Below, piece by piece: positions 27,229 to 37,310 of a stretch of DNA of 64,000 bases (within the stretch, counting starts at the first letter, position 1; every line of letters begins with the position of its first letter). Source of the DNA: Clostridium sp. Marseille-P299 (GTDB lineage Bacteria > Bacillota > Clostridia > Lachnospirales > Lachnospiraceae); contig NZ_FJVE01000007.1 in the NCBI RefSeq assembly GCF_900078195.1, positions 992,001-1,056,000 of the forward strand, read 5' to 3'. Made by a program: the position numbers and the translations under genes. The notes under the pieces are model-generated. The model was not told where the DNA came from, ran no database searches, and saw nothing but the letters and a program-made list of their open reading frames with translations.

Positions 27229-27849
27229 ATGATTAGCATGAAATTTTTATTATATTCTATTCTAGGATATTTAATGGGAAGTATATTATTTGGGTATATT
27301 ATTCCAAAAGAATTAAAGGGAATTGATGTAAGAAAAGTCAGCAGAGATGGAAATCCAGGTACCACAAATGCTTTTTCATATGCAGGTATTGGGTGTGGGA
27401 TACTGGTATTAATCTGTGATCTGCTAAAAGGTGGAATTCCAGTTTATATAGCAAAACAGGCATTGGACACGAATCATATTTATTTTTCACTTATTCTCTT
27501 GGCTCCAGTGCTTGGACATGCATATCCGATATACACTAAATTTAAATATGGAGGGAAAGGCATCGCAGTATCCTTTGGAGTTTTAATTGGATTGCTTCCT
27601 GAGTTCTCTAGTGTTTTGTTACTTGCATTTTGGTATATCTTTTTCTCCGTAATATGTAATATAAAACCCCATAGCTTTCGAACGGCTGTAACATTTGTAT
27701 TTTGGGTAATGAGTGAAATATTCATAAAGAGTGACATAGGAATTATTACAGGCTCTATTTTAATTACGGCAGTAGTAATTAGCAAACATATGCAGGAACT
27801 AAAAAGTAATGAGGAAAGGCAGATAAGGATTCTATTTAAAAGGAGTTAG
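27229..27849 (+). CDS. plsY: Glycerol-3-phosphate acyltransferase PlsY
   Basis: 206-aa membrane enzyme that acylates glycerol-3-phosphate from acyl-phosphate, the first step in phospholipid synthesis. It shows all three family motifs: GSILFGY, RDGNPGTTNAF and GHAYPIYTKFKYGGKGIA, along with several membrane helices. Alternative start ATG 27238 lies three codons in. The downstream glycosyltransferase starts 3 bp after its stop, so the two are tightly coupled. A genome normally has another plsY; this one could be a dedicated paralogue for glycolipid supply. Confidence 0.92.
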   Translation: MISMKFLLYSILGYLMGSILFGYIIPKELKGIDVRKVSRDGNPGTTNAFSYAGIGCGILVLICDLLKGGIPVYIAKQALDTNHIYFSLILLAPVLGHAYPIYTKFKYGGKGIAVSFGVLIGLLPEFSSVLLLAFWYIFFSVICNIKPHSFRTAVTFVFWVMSEIFIKSDIGIITGSILITAVVISKHMQELKSNEERQIRILFKRS

Positions 27850-27852
27850 GTT

Positions 27853-28992
27853 ATGAGAGTGCTTATATTATCATGTAAAACTGGCGGTGGTCATGATGCA
27901 GCTGGCATAGCAATAAAAGAAAGATTTGAGAAGGAAGGCCATGAGGCGGTTATGTTCGACTATCTTACATTGGCCGGTGGTAGAGTTTCAAAGTGGGTCG
28001 AAAAGTTATATGTAGATGTTGTTAAATATATGCCGAAATTATTCGGGAAGGTCTATCAGCTTGGAATGTTCGTGAGTAAGAGGGTTAAGAGATCACCTGT
28101 ATATTACGTAAATGCTAAAATGGGAAAATACCTTAAGGAATATCTGAATGAAAATCACTTTGATGCTATTGTTATGCCACATCTATATCCAGCTGAAACC
28201 ATTACTTACATGAAAAATAAAGGAATTTCACTTCCCCTTACGATAGGGGTGGCAACAGATTATACCTGTATTCCCTTTTGGGAAGAAACAAATTGCGATT
28301 ATTATATCATCCCTCATAAGGATCTTCTTGATGAATTTAGTAGCCGTGGCATTCCAAAAGAAAAATTGATTCCGATAGGAATACCAGTAAGTCTTAAGTT
28401 TTTGGAATACTTAGAATTAGAATCTGATAAAAGATGTAGTAAAAATGCTAGAGAAGAGCTTGGATTACCTTCCGATAAAAAAATACACTTGCTTATTGGT
28501 GGAAGTATGGGAGCAGGAAATATTATAAAACTAACTTCAACCGTGTGGAGTATGAATCAGCATAAGATTTGCGTTGTAGTCATATGTGGTAATAATAAAA
28601 AAGTATTTTATAAGTTGAAAAAGCAATATAAGAATATACCTAATGTAATTATCGTAGGTCATACTAAGAAAATGCATCTATATATGCAGGCATGTGATAT
28701 TGTTTATACAAAACCAGGAGGCTTAACATCTACCGAGGTTGCCGTATTAGGGAAACCATTAATACACACGTCTCCGATTCCAGGGTGTGAAACCGCCAAT
28801 CGTGAATTTTTTAGGAAACATAAAATGTCGGTATCTTCAAAGACTATAAAAGGACAGGTGTTAAAAGGTATAAAATTATTAAATTCACCTGAAATGATAG
28901 AACGAATGAAAAAATCGCAGGGCCAGAATGTCAGCGGAGATGCTTCTACCTGTATTATGAAGTTTATAGAGGATAAAGTGAATGTAAAGTAG
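27853..28992 (+). CDS. Diacylglycerol glycosyltransferase, MGD synthase / UgtP family (GT28)
   Basis: 379-aa glycosyltransferase. The N-terminal MRVLILSCKTGGGHDAAG is the MGDG-synthase acceptor loop, followed by the amphipathic helix expected to contact the membrane. The C-terminal GT28 domain has LIGGSMGAGN, the KPGGLTSTEV sugar-nucleotide motif and IPGCETANREFF. Family members transfer glucose or galactose from UDP-sugars to diacylglycerol. RBS AAAAGGAG is clear, and the gene ends in a strong terminator. The substrate sugar cannot be told from the sequence. Confidence 0.9.
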   Translation: MRVLILSCKTGGGHDAAGIAIKERFEKEGHEAVMFDYLTLAGGRVSKWVEKLYVDVVKYMPKLFGKVYQLGMFVSKRVKRSPVYYVNAKMGKYLKEYLNENHFDAIVMPHLYPAETITYMKNKGISLPLTIGVATDYTCIPFWEETNCDYYIIPHKDLLDEFSSRGIPKEKLIPIGIPVSLKFLEYLELESDKRCSKNAREELGLPSDKKIHLLIGGSMGAGNIIKLTSTVWSMNQHKICVVVICGNNKKVFYKLKKQYKNIPNVIIVGHTKKMHLYMQACDIVYTKPGGLTSTEVAVLGKPLIHTSPIPGCETANREFFRKHKMSVSSKTIKGQVLKGIKLLNSPEMIERMKKSQGQNVSGDASTCIMKFIEDKVNVK

Positions 28993-29068
28993 AGCGTTTA
29001 ATGTGAGAACTAATCTTTGTAAATCATAATAGTGTGCATTTAACTTTATCGTGTTTATATATAGAAAT

Positions 29069-29105
29069 AGCCAGAATGTTCATATAAACGTTCTGGCTTA
29101 TTTTA
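29069..29105 (+). terminator. Terminator of the lipid operon
   Basis: AGCCAGAATGTT (29069-29080) pairs with AACGTTCTGGCT (29087-29098), then TTATTTT follows. A very similar hairpin occurs at 42971. Confidence 0.8.
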
Positions 29106-29249
29106 TGTTCTTTGTTTTCGTAAAATAACAACATGTTTCAAAGAATATTGATATAGATAGTCAAAACCTTTCTATTCTATAATAAAAGTGGTGAATACTC
29201 TTATTTTAAAACTTTAAGAAGAAAGTCACTACAAGAAAGGAGAAAGGTT

Positions 29250-32200
29250 ATGAAAATATCAAAAGTTTGGTCAAGAATAGTAAGTTTTGTGTTAATACTT
29301 GCTATGACTTTAACCATGTTGCCAATGAATGGGAAAGTGGCAACAGCAGCAGCTGATGAAATGAATGTAAATCTTCATTTCTATAACGGCAGTGAGAAGT
29401 ATGATGAAGTTTGGTTACAGTATTGGGGCGGTTCACCAACTCTTGCAAATTCACCTGAAAGTAAAAGGTTAGAGAGTTGGGGGGTGGATGTACACAAACT
29501 AACCGATGAGGAAAGTGGTTGGTGGTATTTAACCTTGAAAGGTTCCGTAGGCGGAATCCAATTTCTAAATTCAGATGGTTCAAAGAATACAAGTGGTTCT
29601 GTTTATAATCCTTCTATGACTCAATTTAATGGGGATACACCAGCAGATTTATATTGTAAGAATAAAATATGGTATACAGATATTGATTGTACAAACGAGC
29701 TAAAAGCACCTGAGGCAGCAGATATTTATGTTGTAGTAGGTGAACTTGTTGATACGAAATGGGAGCATTTAGCATCGACAACCTACCTAAGCCAAGTGGA
29801 TAATTCAAGCAAATACTCAGTAACATTAGACAATGTAGCAGCAGGGACTTATGAATTTAAGATACTCCAAGATCCTGCTACCTTTGGATGGGACAAATCC
29901 TGGGGAAGTTCTGGTGGAAATTATGTTTTAAAACTAACCGCACCTGCCAATGTGACATTAACCATTGATTCCGCTAATGTTGGTTCTAACATTGAAGTAT
30001 CTTTATCCAATAATGAAAGTTTAGTAGTAAAGAATAAGCAAGTAGAAAAGGGATCTTTTGTCATGCTTGATACTACTGGAATTCATTATGATATGAATGG
30101 ACAAGGAAAAACCGTAGATGTTACTTACACATTAGATACATATGATGATGCAGTTAATTTAGATGGGTATAAATTAAACGTAGATAAAGGATTTTCTGGA
30201 ACAGAAGTAAATCTTACCGCGACAAATGCTCCAGTGATAACATCAGGAGGAGCTATCGTAGCATCTGGTAGTTCGCTTACTACTAAAGTAAAAGTTGATG
30301 TTGTTGAACGTATGTATACATATACATTTTACTACTATAACCAGTATACTGAAATGGTAGAAGGTGCTTCAGATGTCTACATATTTGAAAATGGTGGAGG
30401 GAAAAATGCCATAGTCTCACTAGATGAAGCATATCAAGATAATGATAATGGGATTACATGGCTAAAGGGAACAATCACACTTCCATATAATAAGCTTGGT
30501 ATTATTGGTAGACCAATCGCAGGTAGTTGGAGTGGTCAGGATAGCAATCAATATTATAATCAGCTAGATGGTAATACGGCTACCCTTTGGTATATCCATG
30601 GAAAAGGTATAACAACAGAAAAGCCAGTGGTTATCCAAACGGAGAAACGATATGTTACGATAGAATATATACGACCAGATGGACAATATGATGGATGGAA
30701 TATTTACACTTGGAACAGTGGATATGGCTCTGAGGTCAGTGTGGATTTTAAAGAAACAAAAGATGGTAGATGGGTAGCGATAGTACCAATCATGCCAACG
30801 GTAAATACTCTTTCATTTTGCGTAAGAAAGACCGTTGGAAATGATGTATGGGGAGCTAAAGATGGCGGTGACCATATGATTGCAGTGCCATTAAACCAGA
30901 CCGTAATAAAATCGGTTATGACTGCAGGAAGCGAACCTAAATTATTATATCCATATAATACAGGATACGAAATTGATACTGAGAATGATAAGGTGGATTT
31001 TTATTACCGAGATGATACGGCATATTTAGAGGAAACACTTCAAGAGATTGAAAGTATTCAGCTCTATCATGATGGCAAGATAGAAGAAATGACCTATGAT
31101 TCAGTAAATCAAAGATTTAGTATTCATTTACCATTAACAATAGGGCAACACTATTATTATTACATTGTAAATGGGAAAATCATTTTAGACAAATATAATA
31201 CAGTAAAAGAAATTTATGATGGCGTAGAATGCTCCAGCTATTCCTATGCAAAGTTTGATGCTATCGTTAATGCTACTATTTCTAATACTAGTATAAATTA
31301 TAATGAAAATGCTATATTGGCAGTGGACATTCAAGAAGTGGATGGTTCTGACCTAAGTGAGTTAAAGGTAAAAGATGCTTTTGCAGATTTAACTTCACTA
31401 GGGGGTAAGGATAAAGTAAGTATTGACCCACAGTTGATGGAATTATCGATTGGTGTAAGAGATACAATTTCAGATGGAGTAAAGACAATTCCGGTTACTG
31501 TAATCGACCAATATGGGAATAAATATACAACAAATACCTCTATAACAGTAGTAAAAAGAGAAGCAAACGGTGACTTTGATTGGGATGAGGCAATCATTTA
31601 TTTCATGCTTACAGATCGTTTTTTTGATGGAAATGAATCCAATAACATAGCGAATGGTGAAGATGCATATGGAGACAATCCAGGTCTTTATCATGGTGGT
31701 GATTTTGCTGGTGTCACAGAAAAACTTGATTATTTAAAAGATCTTGGTGTGAACACAATTTGGATTTCACCGATTGTTGAGAATATCAAGGGAACATCGG
31801 TAGGTAGTGAGGTTTCTGGAAGTAACGATGTGCCTTATAATTCAGCTTATCATGGTTATTGGGCTAAGAATTTTGAAGCATTAAATCCTAACTTTGGAAC
31901 AGAAGAAGAACTTCGTACCTTAATAACAACCGCACATAGCAAAGGCATTAAGATTATGGTAGATATCGTTTTAAATCATGCTGGCTATGGAACAGAAGAT
32001 ATATTTCAAGATATGTTACGTGCTTCAGAAGATAACACATCCGGTGACTTGATCTTAGATTCCTTAAGTGGACTTCCAGACTTTGCAACAGAAAAGAAAG
32101 AAGTTAGGGATAAGCTGATTGAGTGGCAAACTGCATGGGTGGAAGGCTTTGGAATTGATTTCTTCCGTGTTGATACGGTAAAACATGTGGATATGACTAC

Positions 32201-34196
32201 CTGGATGCAATTAAAGAATGAATTAACAAAGATAAATCCTGAATTTAAAATGATTGGAGAATATTACGGAGCAGGATATGCAAATAATTTTGATTATCTT
32301 GGTTCCGGAACGATGGATTCTTTATTAGATTTTGATTTTAACGATAATGCAGAGAACTTTGTAAAAGGCAACTTAGAGAGTGTTGAAGCATTTTTTGAAA
32401 CAAGAAATAGTGCAATTAATAATGTAGAAAACTTAGGCGGATTTTTAAGTAGTCATGATGAAGATGGTCTTTACTATCGATTAAAACAAACCTACTCTGA
32501 GGATGAAGCAAAAGCAAAAATGATGGTAGCTGCAGCACTACAAATCACTGCAAAAGGGCAACCAGTTATTTATTATGGTGAAGAGATTGGCCTTAGTGGA
32601 GCAAATGATTATCCATATCAAACAAATCGATATGATTTTGATTGGTCTTTGGTAAATGATGAGAATTCAATGTTAACTCATTACAAAACACTACTTGCGG
32701 CAAGAAATAAGTACTCCGAAGTATTTGCAAAAGGGGAACGTAAAGCGGTTGCAGGAAGTGATGAGCTTGGTTACATGATGTTTAATCGAAGCTATCTAAC
32801 CCAAAACCTTGTAGTAGGTTTAAATGTTACAGATGAAGCGAAATCTGTAACGATTACACTTCCGTTTGCTAAAAATGCCACAGTAATTGATGAATATAGT
32901 GGAAAGACATATAAGGCAGGGGATGACGGCTCGTTATTGGTAACGATTCCAGCAGCACAGGATGGTGGATGTGTATTGTTAGCAGTTACATCCTCAGGTT
33001 CTGAAAATGGAAACGGAAACGGTAATGGTAATGGTAGCGGCAATGGAAATGGAAATGGTACTAATACTAATACAGAATCTAGTGCAGGAACTTCTTCAAA
33101 TAATGTTAATTATATTGAGACCATTGAAGTTAAGGTAAAAGGGAAGGATTCAACGATCACTCTTCCAATTACAATGGAAACATTAATCAAGGATAAAAAA
33201 GCTGTGGTTTCTTTTAAACTACCTGCCGATAAAATATTAGAATTTGCAGAGAAAGAAATAAAAGATGTAGCAGAACTTGTAATTACAGTATCTTCCGAAA
33301 AGTTGATGACACTTCTAAAGGGAAAAGAAGTTTTAGAAGCAGATATCACAATAATAATGGATAGTAAATTAATCAATAATAATAAGATTAAGTTAGCCCT
33401 CAAACTCGAGAAGGAATTTATTGCAACAATTAAAGAAACTAGTGCAAATATTAATGTTACGGTGGTAAATGAAAACGGTCGAATGCTATATCGCTTTAGT
33501 CTTAGCGGAGCTGCATTCGTTCAATTTGAGCAAGAAGTAAGAGATTTAAATCTTGCATTAAATGTAACAAAAGTAAAAGATAATGCAGATATTTATAAGA
33601 TATTAAAATCATATAAAAGAGGAAGCGCAGGTTGTGTTGTACGTTTTGGAGAAATAAAAAATATTCCAGACGGTACAAAAGTAACAATTAGGGTAAAAGA
33701 TAGCATGGATGTTAAAGAAGGCGATACCGTGTATTTATATCATTATAACCCAAAAACTCAGAAACTAGAGACAATGCCAACATATGAATATCAAGTTGAT
33801 AAGGATGGATGCATCGAAATCAGTCCGAAGTATGGTAATGAATACGTGGTACTTCCTGTTCTTGCAGGTGCAAAAGTTAAAACTGCTTTAATAAGTCAAA
33901 TTACAGTAATAGGAAAAGAGACGATAGCGAAAGGAGATAGTAAAACGATAACAATTACGGTACCAGAAATTATCAATATTATTAATTCCTTCGATAAAGA
34001 AGCACTCAAAAAAGTTGCACCATCAGAAATGGCAGCAACCGTAGTTTATAAGTCTTCTAACAGTAAGATAGCAATCGTGAATAAAAAGACTGGAAAAGTA
34101 ACGGGTATTGCACCTGGTAAAGCAGAAATTACGACAACTGTAACTTTAAAAAATGGAACAATGAAACGCTTTAAAACAACGATTACTGTAAAATAA
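29250..34196 (+). CDS. Large secreted multi-modular GH13 amylase/pullulanase
   Basis: 1648 aa. The signal peptide ends near residue 33 (VATAAADE). Several carbohydrate-binding and X-type modules follow (about 36-700), with CBM41/CBM26-like starch-binding features (LHFYNGSEKYDEVWLQYW and TIEYIRPDGQYDGWNIYTW). The GH13 domain starts about 774 (WDEAIIYFMLTDRFFDG) and ends near 1245. Catalytic residues are D975 (FFRVDTVKH), E1004 (MIGEYYG) and D1070 (LSSHDEDG). An Asn/Gly linker (about 1252-1275) leads to a domain of unknown type, and a BIG2 Ig-like domain ends the protein (about 1590-1648). It should bind and hydrolyse starch or pullulan outside the cell; which bond type is not certain. No sortase or S-layer anchor is seen. 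Confidence 0.9.
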   Translation: MKISKVWSRIVSFVLILAMTLTMLPMNGKVATAAADEMNVNLHFYNGSEKYDEVWLQYWGGSPTLANSPESKRLESWGVDVHKLTDEESGWWYLTLKGSVGGIQFLNSDGSKNTSGSVYNPSMTQFNGDTPADLYCKNKIWYTDIDCTNELKAPEAADIYVVVGELVDTKWEHLASTTYLSQVDNSSKYSVTLDNVAAGTYEFKILQDPATFGWDKSWGSSGGNYVLKLTAPANVTLTIDSANVGSNIEVSLSNNESLVVKNKQVEKGSFVMLDTTGIHYDMNGQGKTVDVTYTLDTYDDAVNLDGYKLNVDKGFSGTEVNLTATNAPVITSGGAIVASGSSLTTKVKVDVVERMYTYTFYYYNQYTEMVEGASDVYIFENGGGKNAIVSLDEAYQDNDNGITWLKGTITLPYNKLGIIGRPIAGSWSGQDSNQYYNQLDGNTATLWYIHGKGITTEKPVVIQTEKRYVTIEYIRPDGQYDGWNIYTWNSGYGSEVSVDFKETKDGRWVAIVPIMPTVNTLSFCVRKTVGNDVWGAKDGGDHMIAVPLNQTVIKSVMTAGSEPKLLYPYNTGYEIDTENDKVDFYYRDDTAYLEETLQEIESIQLYHDGKIEEMTYDSVNQRFSIHLPLTIGQHYYYYIVNGKIILDKYNTVKEIYDGVECSSYSYAKFDAIVNATISNTSINYNENAILAVDIQEVDGSDLSELKVKDAFADLTSLGGKDKVSIDPQLMELSIGVRDTISDGVKTIPVTVIDQYGNKYTTNTSITVVKREANGDFDWDEAIIYFMLTDRFFDGNESNNIANGEDAYGDNPGLYHGGDFAGVTEKLDYLKDLGVNTIWISPIVENIKGTSVGSEVSGSNDVPYNSAYHGYWAKNFEALNPNFGTEEELRTLITTAHSKGIKIMVDIVLNHAGYGTEDIFQDMLRASEDNTSGDLILDSLSGLPDFATEKKEVRDKLIEWQTAWVEGFGIDFFRVDTVKHVDMTTWMQLKNELTKINPEFKMIGEYYGAGYANNFDYLGSGTMDSLLDFDFNDNAENFVKGNLESVEAFFETRNSAINNVENLGGFLSSHDEDGLYYRLKQTYSEDEAKAKMMVAAALQITAKGQPVIYYGEEIGLSGANDYPYQTNRYDFDWSLVNDENSMLTHYKTLLAARNKYSEVFAKGERKAVAGSDELGYMMFNRSYLTQNLVVGLNVTDEAKSVTITLPFAKNATVIDEYSGKTYKAGDDGSLLVTIPAAQDGGCVLLAVTSSGSENGNGNGNGNGSGNGNGNGTNTNTESSAGTSSNNVNYIETIEVKVKGKDSTITLPITMETLIKDKKAVVSFKLPADKILEFAEKEIKDVAELVITVSSEKLMTLLKGKEVLEADITIIMDSKLINNNKIKLALKLEKEFIATIKETSANINVTVVNENGRMLYRFSLSGAAFVQFEQEVRDLNLALNVTKVKDNADIYKILKSYKRGSAGCVVRFGEIKNIPDGTKVTIRVKDSMDVKEGDTVYLYHYNPKTQKLETMPTYEYQVDKDGCIEISPKYGNEYVVLPVLAGAKVKTALISQITVIGKETIAKGDSKTITITVPEIINIINSFDKEALKKVAPSEMAATVVYKSSNSKIAIVNKKTGKVTGIAPGKAEITTTVTLKNGTMKRFKTTITVK

Positions 34197-34211
34197 ATTG
34201 AATTAATTATG

Positions 34212-34258
34212 TGGCCTGTGGACTTTTTTAACACTTAAGTAAGTTTTACAGGCCATTT
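34212..34258 (+). terminator. Terminator after the large GH13 gene
   Basis: TGGCCTGT (34212-34219) pairs with ACAGGCCA (34248-34255), followed by TTTAT. The loop is long and T-rich, so strength is uncertain. Confidence 0.6.
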
Positions 34259-34261
34259 ATA

Positions 34262-34404
34262 GTTTGAAAGGAGGGATGAAAGAGAGCAGAATTTTATAAG
34301 AGAGAGAATCAAAAGAGAAAGGAAGAAAAGCAAGTTCAAAAGAGGAAGGAACGAAAAGAAGCAGAATCAAAAGAGAAAGAAAGTAAAAAAAGATCAATGT
34401 GAAA
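34262..34404 (+). other. Polypurine tract upstream of the second GH13 gene
   Basis: About 140 bp of mostly A and G on the plus strand, with related units AGCAGAATTTTATAAGAGAG and AGCAGAATCAAAAGAGAAAG. It resembles the purine tract at 27092-27228. No gene or hairpin explains it. Confidence 0.55.
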
Positions 34405-34445
34405 ATTACGGGGTAAGTAATAATGATTGAAAGGCAGGGGTTGGT

Positions 34446-37070
34446 ATGAAAAATAATTTATTTAGAAAACTGACTGCATATTTACTACTAGTTGTATTAC
34501 TTGTTACGGGGATTAGAGTATCAGAAATATCAATAGCAACAAATGCTCAAGCAGCAACCACCTCAGTTATAGTGCATTACAAGGGAAGCTATACTGCACC
34601 AAATATTTATTACTGGAATCTGAATGGAGAAAGTAATAATCCAGTTTCATGGCCAGGCGTTAAAATGAATGCTGAAAGTAATAACTGGTTTGGTTACTCG
34701 TTTAGCGATACTAAGAGTGTTAACCTTATTTTTAATCAGAATGGATCACAGACAGCTGATTTATTTCGAACCTCAGGAGAATGGTGGTATAAAGACTCCC
34801 AGTGGTATGATTATAATCCAGAGAGTGTAGTAACCGAAGATTTGATTACGGTTCATTTTAAAAGCCCTTGGAGTGGAGCAAATATTTACTATTGGAATAC
34901 ACAGCCCTCAGCTTCTACAATAACTTGGCCAGGAACGACGATGTTAAAAGAAGAGGATGGATGGTATAAATATGTTTTTAATAATACCACTTCAACAAAT
35001 TTAATCTTTAATTATAGTGGAAGTCAAACAGCCGATTTGTCCCGTACGAAAGGAGAATGGTGGTTTAAAAACAATACTTGGTATTCAAATAATCCAGAAG
35101 TAACAATAACACCTACACCAAGTACAGCACCAACCTTAACACCAACACCGATTGTGACCCAAACACCAACGCCAAGTGTAACACCAACGCCAAGTATTAC
35201 ATCTACACCAGTTGTTACACCATCGATTACACCAACTCCGGGGGTAGATACTGGTGTTGATTTTCGCGATGAGACCATTTATTTTGTAATGATAACAAGA
35301 TTTTATGACGGGGATCCAAGCAATAATGTACATTGTTGGGACGAAGTAGCAGCAATGAAAAATAGTGATGATGCGGCATGGAGAGGTGATTTTAAAGGGT
35401 TAATAGAAAAACTAGATTATATTAAAGCGCTAGGATTTTCAGCAATCTGGATTACACCAGTTGTTAAAAATATGAGTGGTTATGATTATCATGGATATCA
35501 TGCAATCGATTTTACAGAAGTTGATCCAAGATATGAATCAGAAGGAATAACCTATCAAGATTTCATTGATGCAGCACATGCAAAAGGTCTAAAAGTTATA
35601 CAAGACATCGTATTAAACCATACAGGTAATTTTGGAGAAGAGAATCTATTTCCGATGTTCACTAAAGATGAAACTAAGGAAGATACAGCGGCTAATATTA
35701 TTAGAATTGACGAAGGTAGGTTACCAGCAAATTATAATGTCTTGTCTCCAGCTTTACAATATCAAGCTAGAATTAGTGCAATGAAAGAAGATGCGAATGA
35801 TATTCTAAATATATACCATCATGAAAAGAGTTTAAGTTGGGAAGGCTATACTGTGCAAACTGGGCAAATTGCTGGTGATTGCGTAGATTTAAATACGGAA
35901 AATCCTATTGTAGTAAACTACCTAACAGAAGCGTATAAAAAATACATAGATATGGGTGTAGATTCTTTTCGCATCGATACGGTAAAACATATTTCTAGGC
36001 TAACCTTTAATAAAGAATACATTCCAGCTTTTAAAGCCGCGGGAGGAGAAGATTTCTTCATATTTGGGGAGGTTGCTACGAGATACCGACAAGTTTGGAA
36101 TAGTAATATTCCAGCAATATCTACCCCATTTTATACTTGGGCTGAAAGTAAGTCATATGCATGGGGAGATACAATAACAAATATGAATAGCACATTTAAG
36201 CACTGGAATGATAATCAAAATGTGAATGAACAACCTACTAGTAATAATCATTTATTAAATGGAAATGCATACCATGTACCAGATAATAGTATTTCCTCTG
36301 GCTTGGGTGTTATTGACTTTCCTATGCATTGGAACTTTTCAGTAGCAAGAGATGCCTTTCGAATTGGTGTAGAAGGGGATAAGAATTATAGCGATGCTAC
36401 TTGGAATGTAACATATGTAGATTCTCATGATTATGCACCAGATGGCGCTCCTGAAAATCAAAGATTTGCAGGGACACAAGACACTTGGGCAGAGAATCTT
36501 AATCTTATGTTTACGTTCCGGGGAATTCCTTGTATTTACTATGGAAGCGAAATTGAATTTATGAAAGGTGCAGTCATTGATCCAGGACCAACAAAGCCTC
36601 TGAGTGAGACAGGAAGAGCGTATTTTGGAAATAACATTGAAGGGACGCTTACAGTAACCGATTATGCAGAATATACCAATGCAACTGGTCCTATTGCGTC
36701 TACTTTAAACCATCCACTGTCCTTACATATTCAAAGATTGAATAAGATTCGTAGAGCAATTCCGGCACTAAGAAAAGGACAATATTCTACAGAAGGTGTA
36801 TCTGGTGAAATGGCATTTAAGAGACGTTATACCGACGAAAAAACAGGTGTTGATAGCTTTGTTTTAGTTTCAATTACCAATGCTGCAACCTTTAATGGAA
36901 TACCAAATGGAACTTATAAGGATGCGATTACAGGAGATATAAGGGTTGTTACAAGTAATTCATTATCAATACCAAGCACTGAAAAAGGAAATATGAGAGT
37001 TTATGTTCTTGATCTACCTGGTAATCCAGCACCAGGGAAAATAGGAGTAAGTGGAAAATATTTAAAATAA
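34446..37070 (+). CDS. Secreted alpha-amylase with two N-terminal starch-binding modules (GH13)
   Basis: 874 aa. A signal peptide (to about residue 38, NAQAA) is followed by two similar CBM26/CBM25-like modules at about 40-125 and 135-220. Each has NIYYWN, a WPG turn, NLIFNxxGSQTADL and GEWW. A Thr/Pro linker (about 220-270) leads to the GH13 domain (about 278-840), with D511 (FRIDTVKH), E542 (FFIFGEVAT) and D662 (VDSHDYA) as nucleophile, acid/base and transition-state stabiliser. It should hydrolyse starch outside the cell, alongside the larger GH13 upstream, but it has its own terminator. RBS AGGGGTTGG before ATG 34446. Confidence 0.92.
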   Translation: MKNNLFRKLTAYLLLVVLLVTGIRVSEISIATNAQAATTSVIVHYKGSYTAPNIYYWNLNGESNNPVSWPGVKMNAESNNWFGYSFSDTKSVNLIFNQNGSQTADLFRTSGEWWYKDSQWYDYNPESVVTEDLITVHFKSPWSGANIYYWNTQPSASTITWPGTTMLKEEDGWYKYVFNNTTSTNLIFNYSGSQTADLSRTKGEWWFKNNTWYSNNPEVTITPTPSTAPTLTPTPIVTQTPTPSVTPTPSITSTPVVTPSITPTPGVDTGVDFRDETIYFVMITRFYDGDPSNNVHCWDEVAAMKNSDDAAWRGDFKGLIEKLDYIKALGFSAIWITPVVKNMSGYDYHGYHAIDFTEVDPRYESEGITYQDFIDAAHAKGLKVIQDIVLNHTGNFGEENLFPMFTKDETKEDTAANIIRIDEGRLPANYNVLSPALQYQARISAMKEDANDILNIYHHEKSLSWEGYTVQTGQIAGDCVDLNTENPIVVNYLTEAYKKYIDMGVDSFRIDTVKHISRLTFNKEYIPAFKAAGGEDFFIFGEVATRYRQVWNSNIPAISTPFYTWAESKSYAWGDTITNMNSTFKHWNDNQNVNEQPTSNNHLLNGNAYHVPDNSISSGLGVIDFPMHWNFSVARDAFRIGVEGDKNYSDATWNVTYVDSHDYAPDGAPENQRFAGTQDTWAENLNLMFTFRGIPCIYYGSEIEFMKGAVIDPGPTKPLSETGRAYFGNNIEGTLTVTDYAEYTNATGPIASTLNHPLSLHIQRLNKIRRAIPALRKGQYSTEGVSGEMAFKRRYTDEKTGVDSFVLVSITNAATFNGIPNGTYKDAITGDIRVVTSNSLSIPSTEKGNMRVYVLDLPGNPAPGKIGVSGKYLK

Positions 37071-37116
37071 AACTTAAACCAAATTTCTGAAGGATTTACT
37101 ACATATAGAAAAGTAA

Positions 37117-37178
37117 AAAGCTCAATCAAGGAATACTTCGACTACTTGATTGTGGTAGGCCCTTGACTGAGCTTTTTT
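37117..37178 (+). terminator. Strong terminator after the alpha-amylase gene
   Basis: AAAGCTCAATCAAGG (37117-37131) pairs with CCTTGACTGAGCTTT (37161-37175), then TTT follows. An alternative inner stem AATCAAG/CTTGATT also exists. Confidence 0.85.
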
Positions 37179-37203
37179 AATTCTATCATTTTATGAATTA
37201 AAA

Positions 37204-37232
37204 TTGAGCAAATGAAAGTTATATGGTAAAAT
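37204..37232 (+). promoter_or_regulatory. Putative sigma-A promoter of the YesN/YesM operon
   Basis: TTGAGC (37204-37209) and TAAAAT (37227-37232) are separated by 17 bp, with TGG just before the -10. It lies about 80 bp before the yesN-like gene. Confidence 0.5.
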
Positions 37233-37310
37233 AAGGTAGGAAAAACATGTAAATTAAGAGGTACTGTATCAATGAAAAGTTAGTAGTAGCTTTGAGGAGT
37301 GAATACCATT

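Noticed and set aside
37299..37310. GTG start for the YesN-type regulator
   Set aside because: It overlaps the GAGGAG site, whereas ATG 37311 gives the canonical receiver N-terminus.
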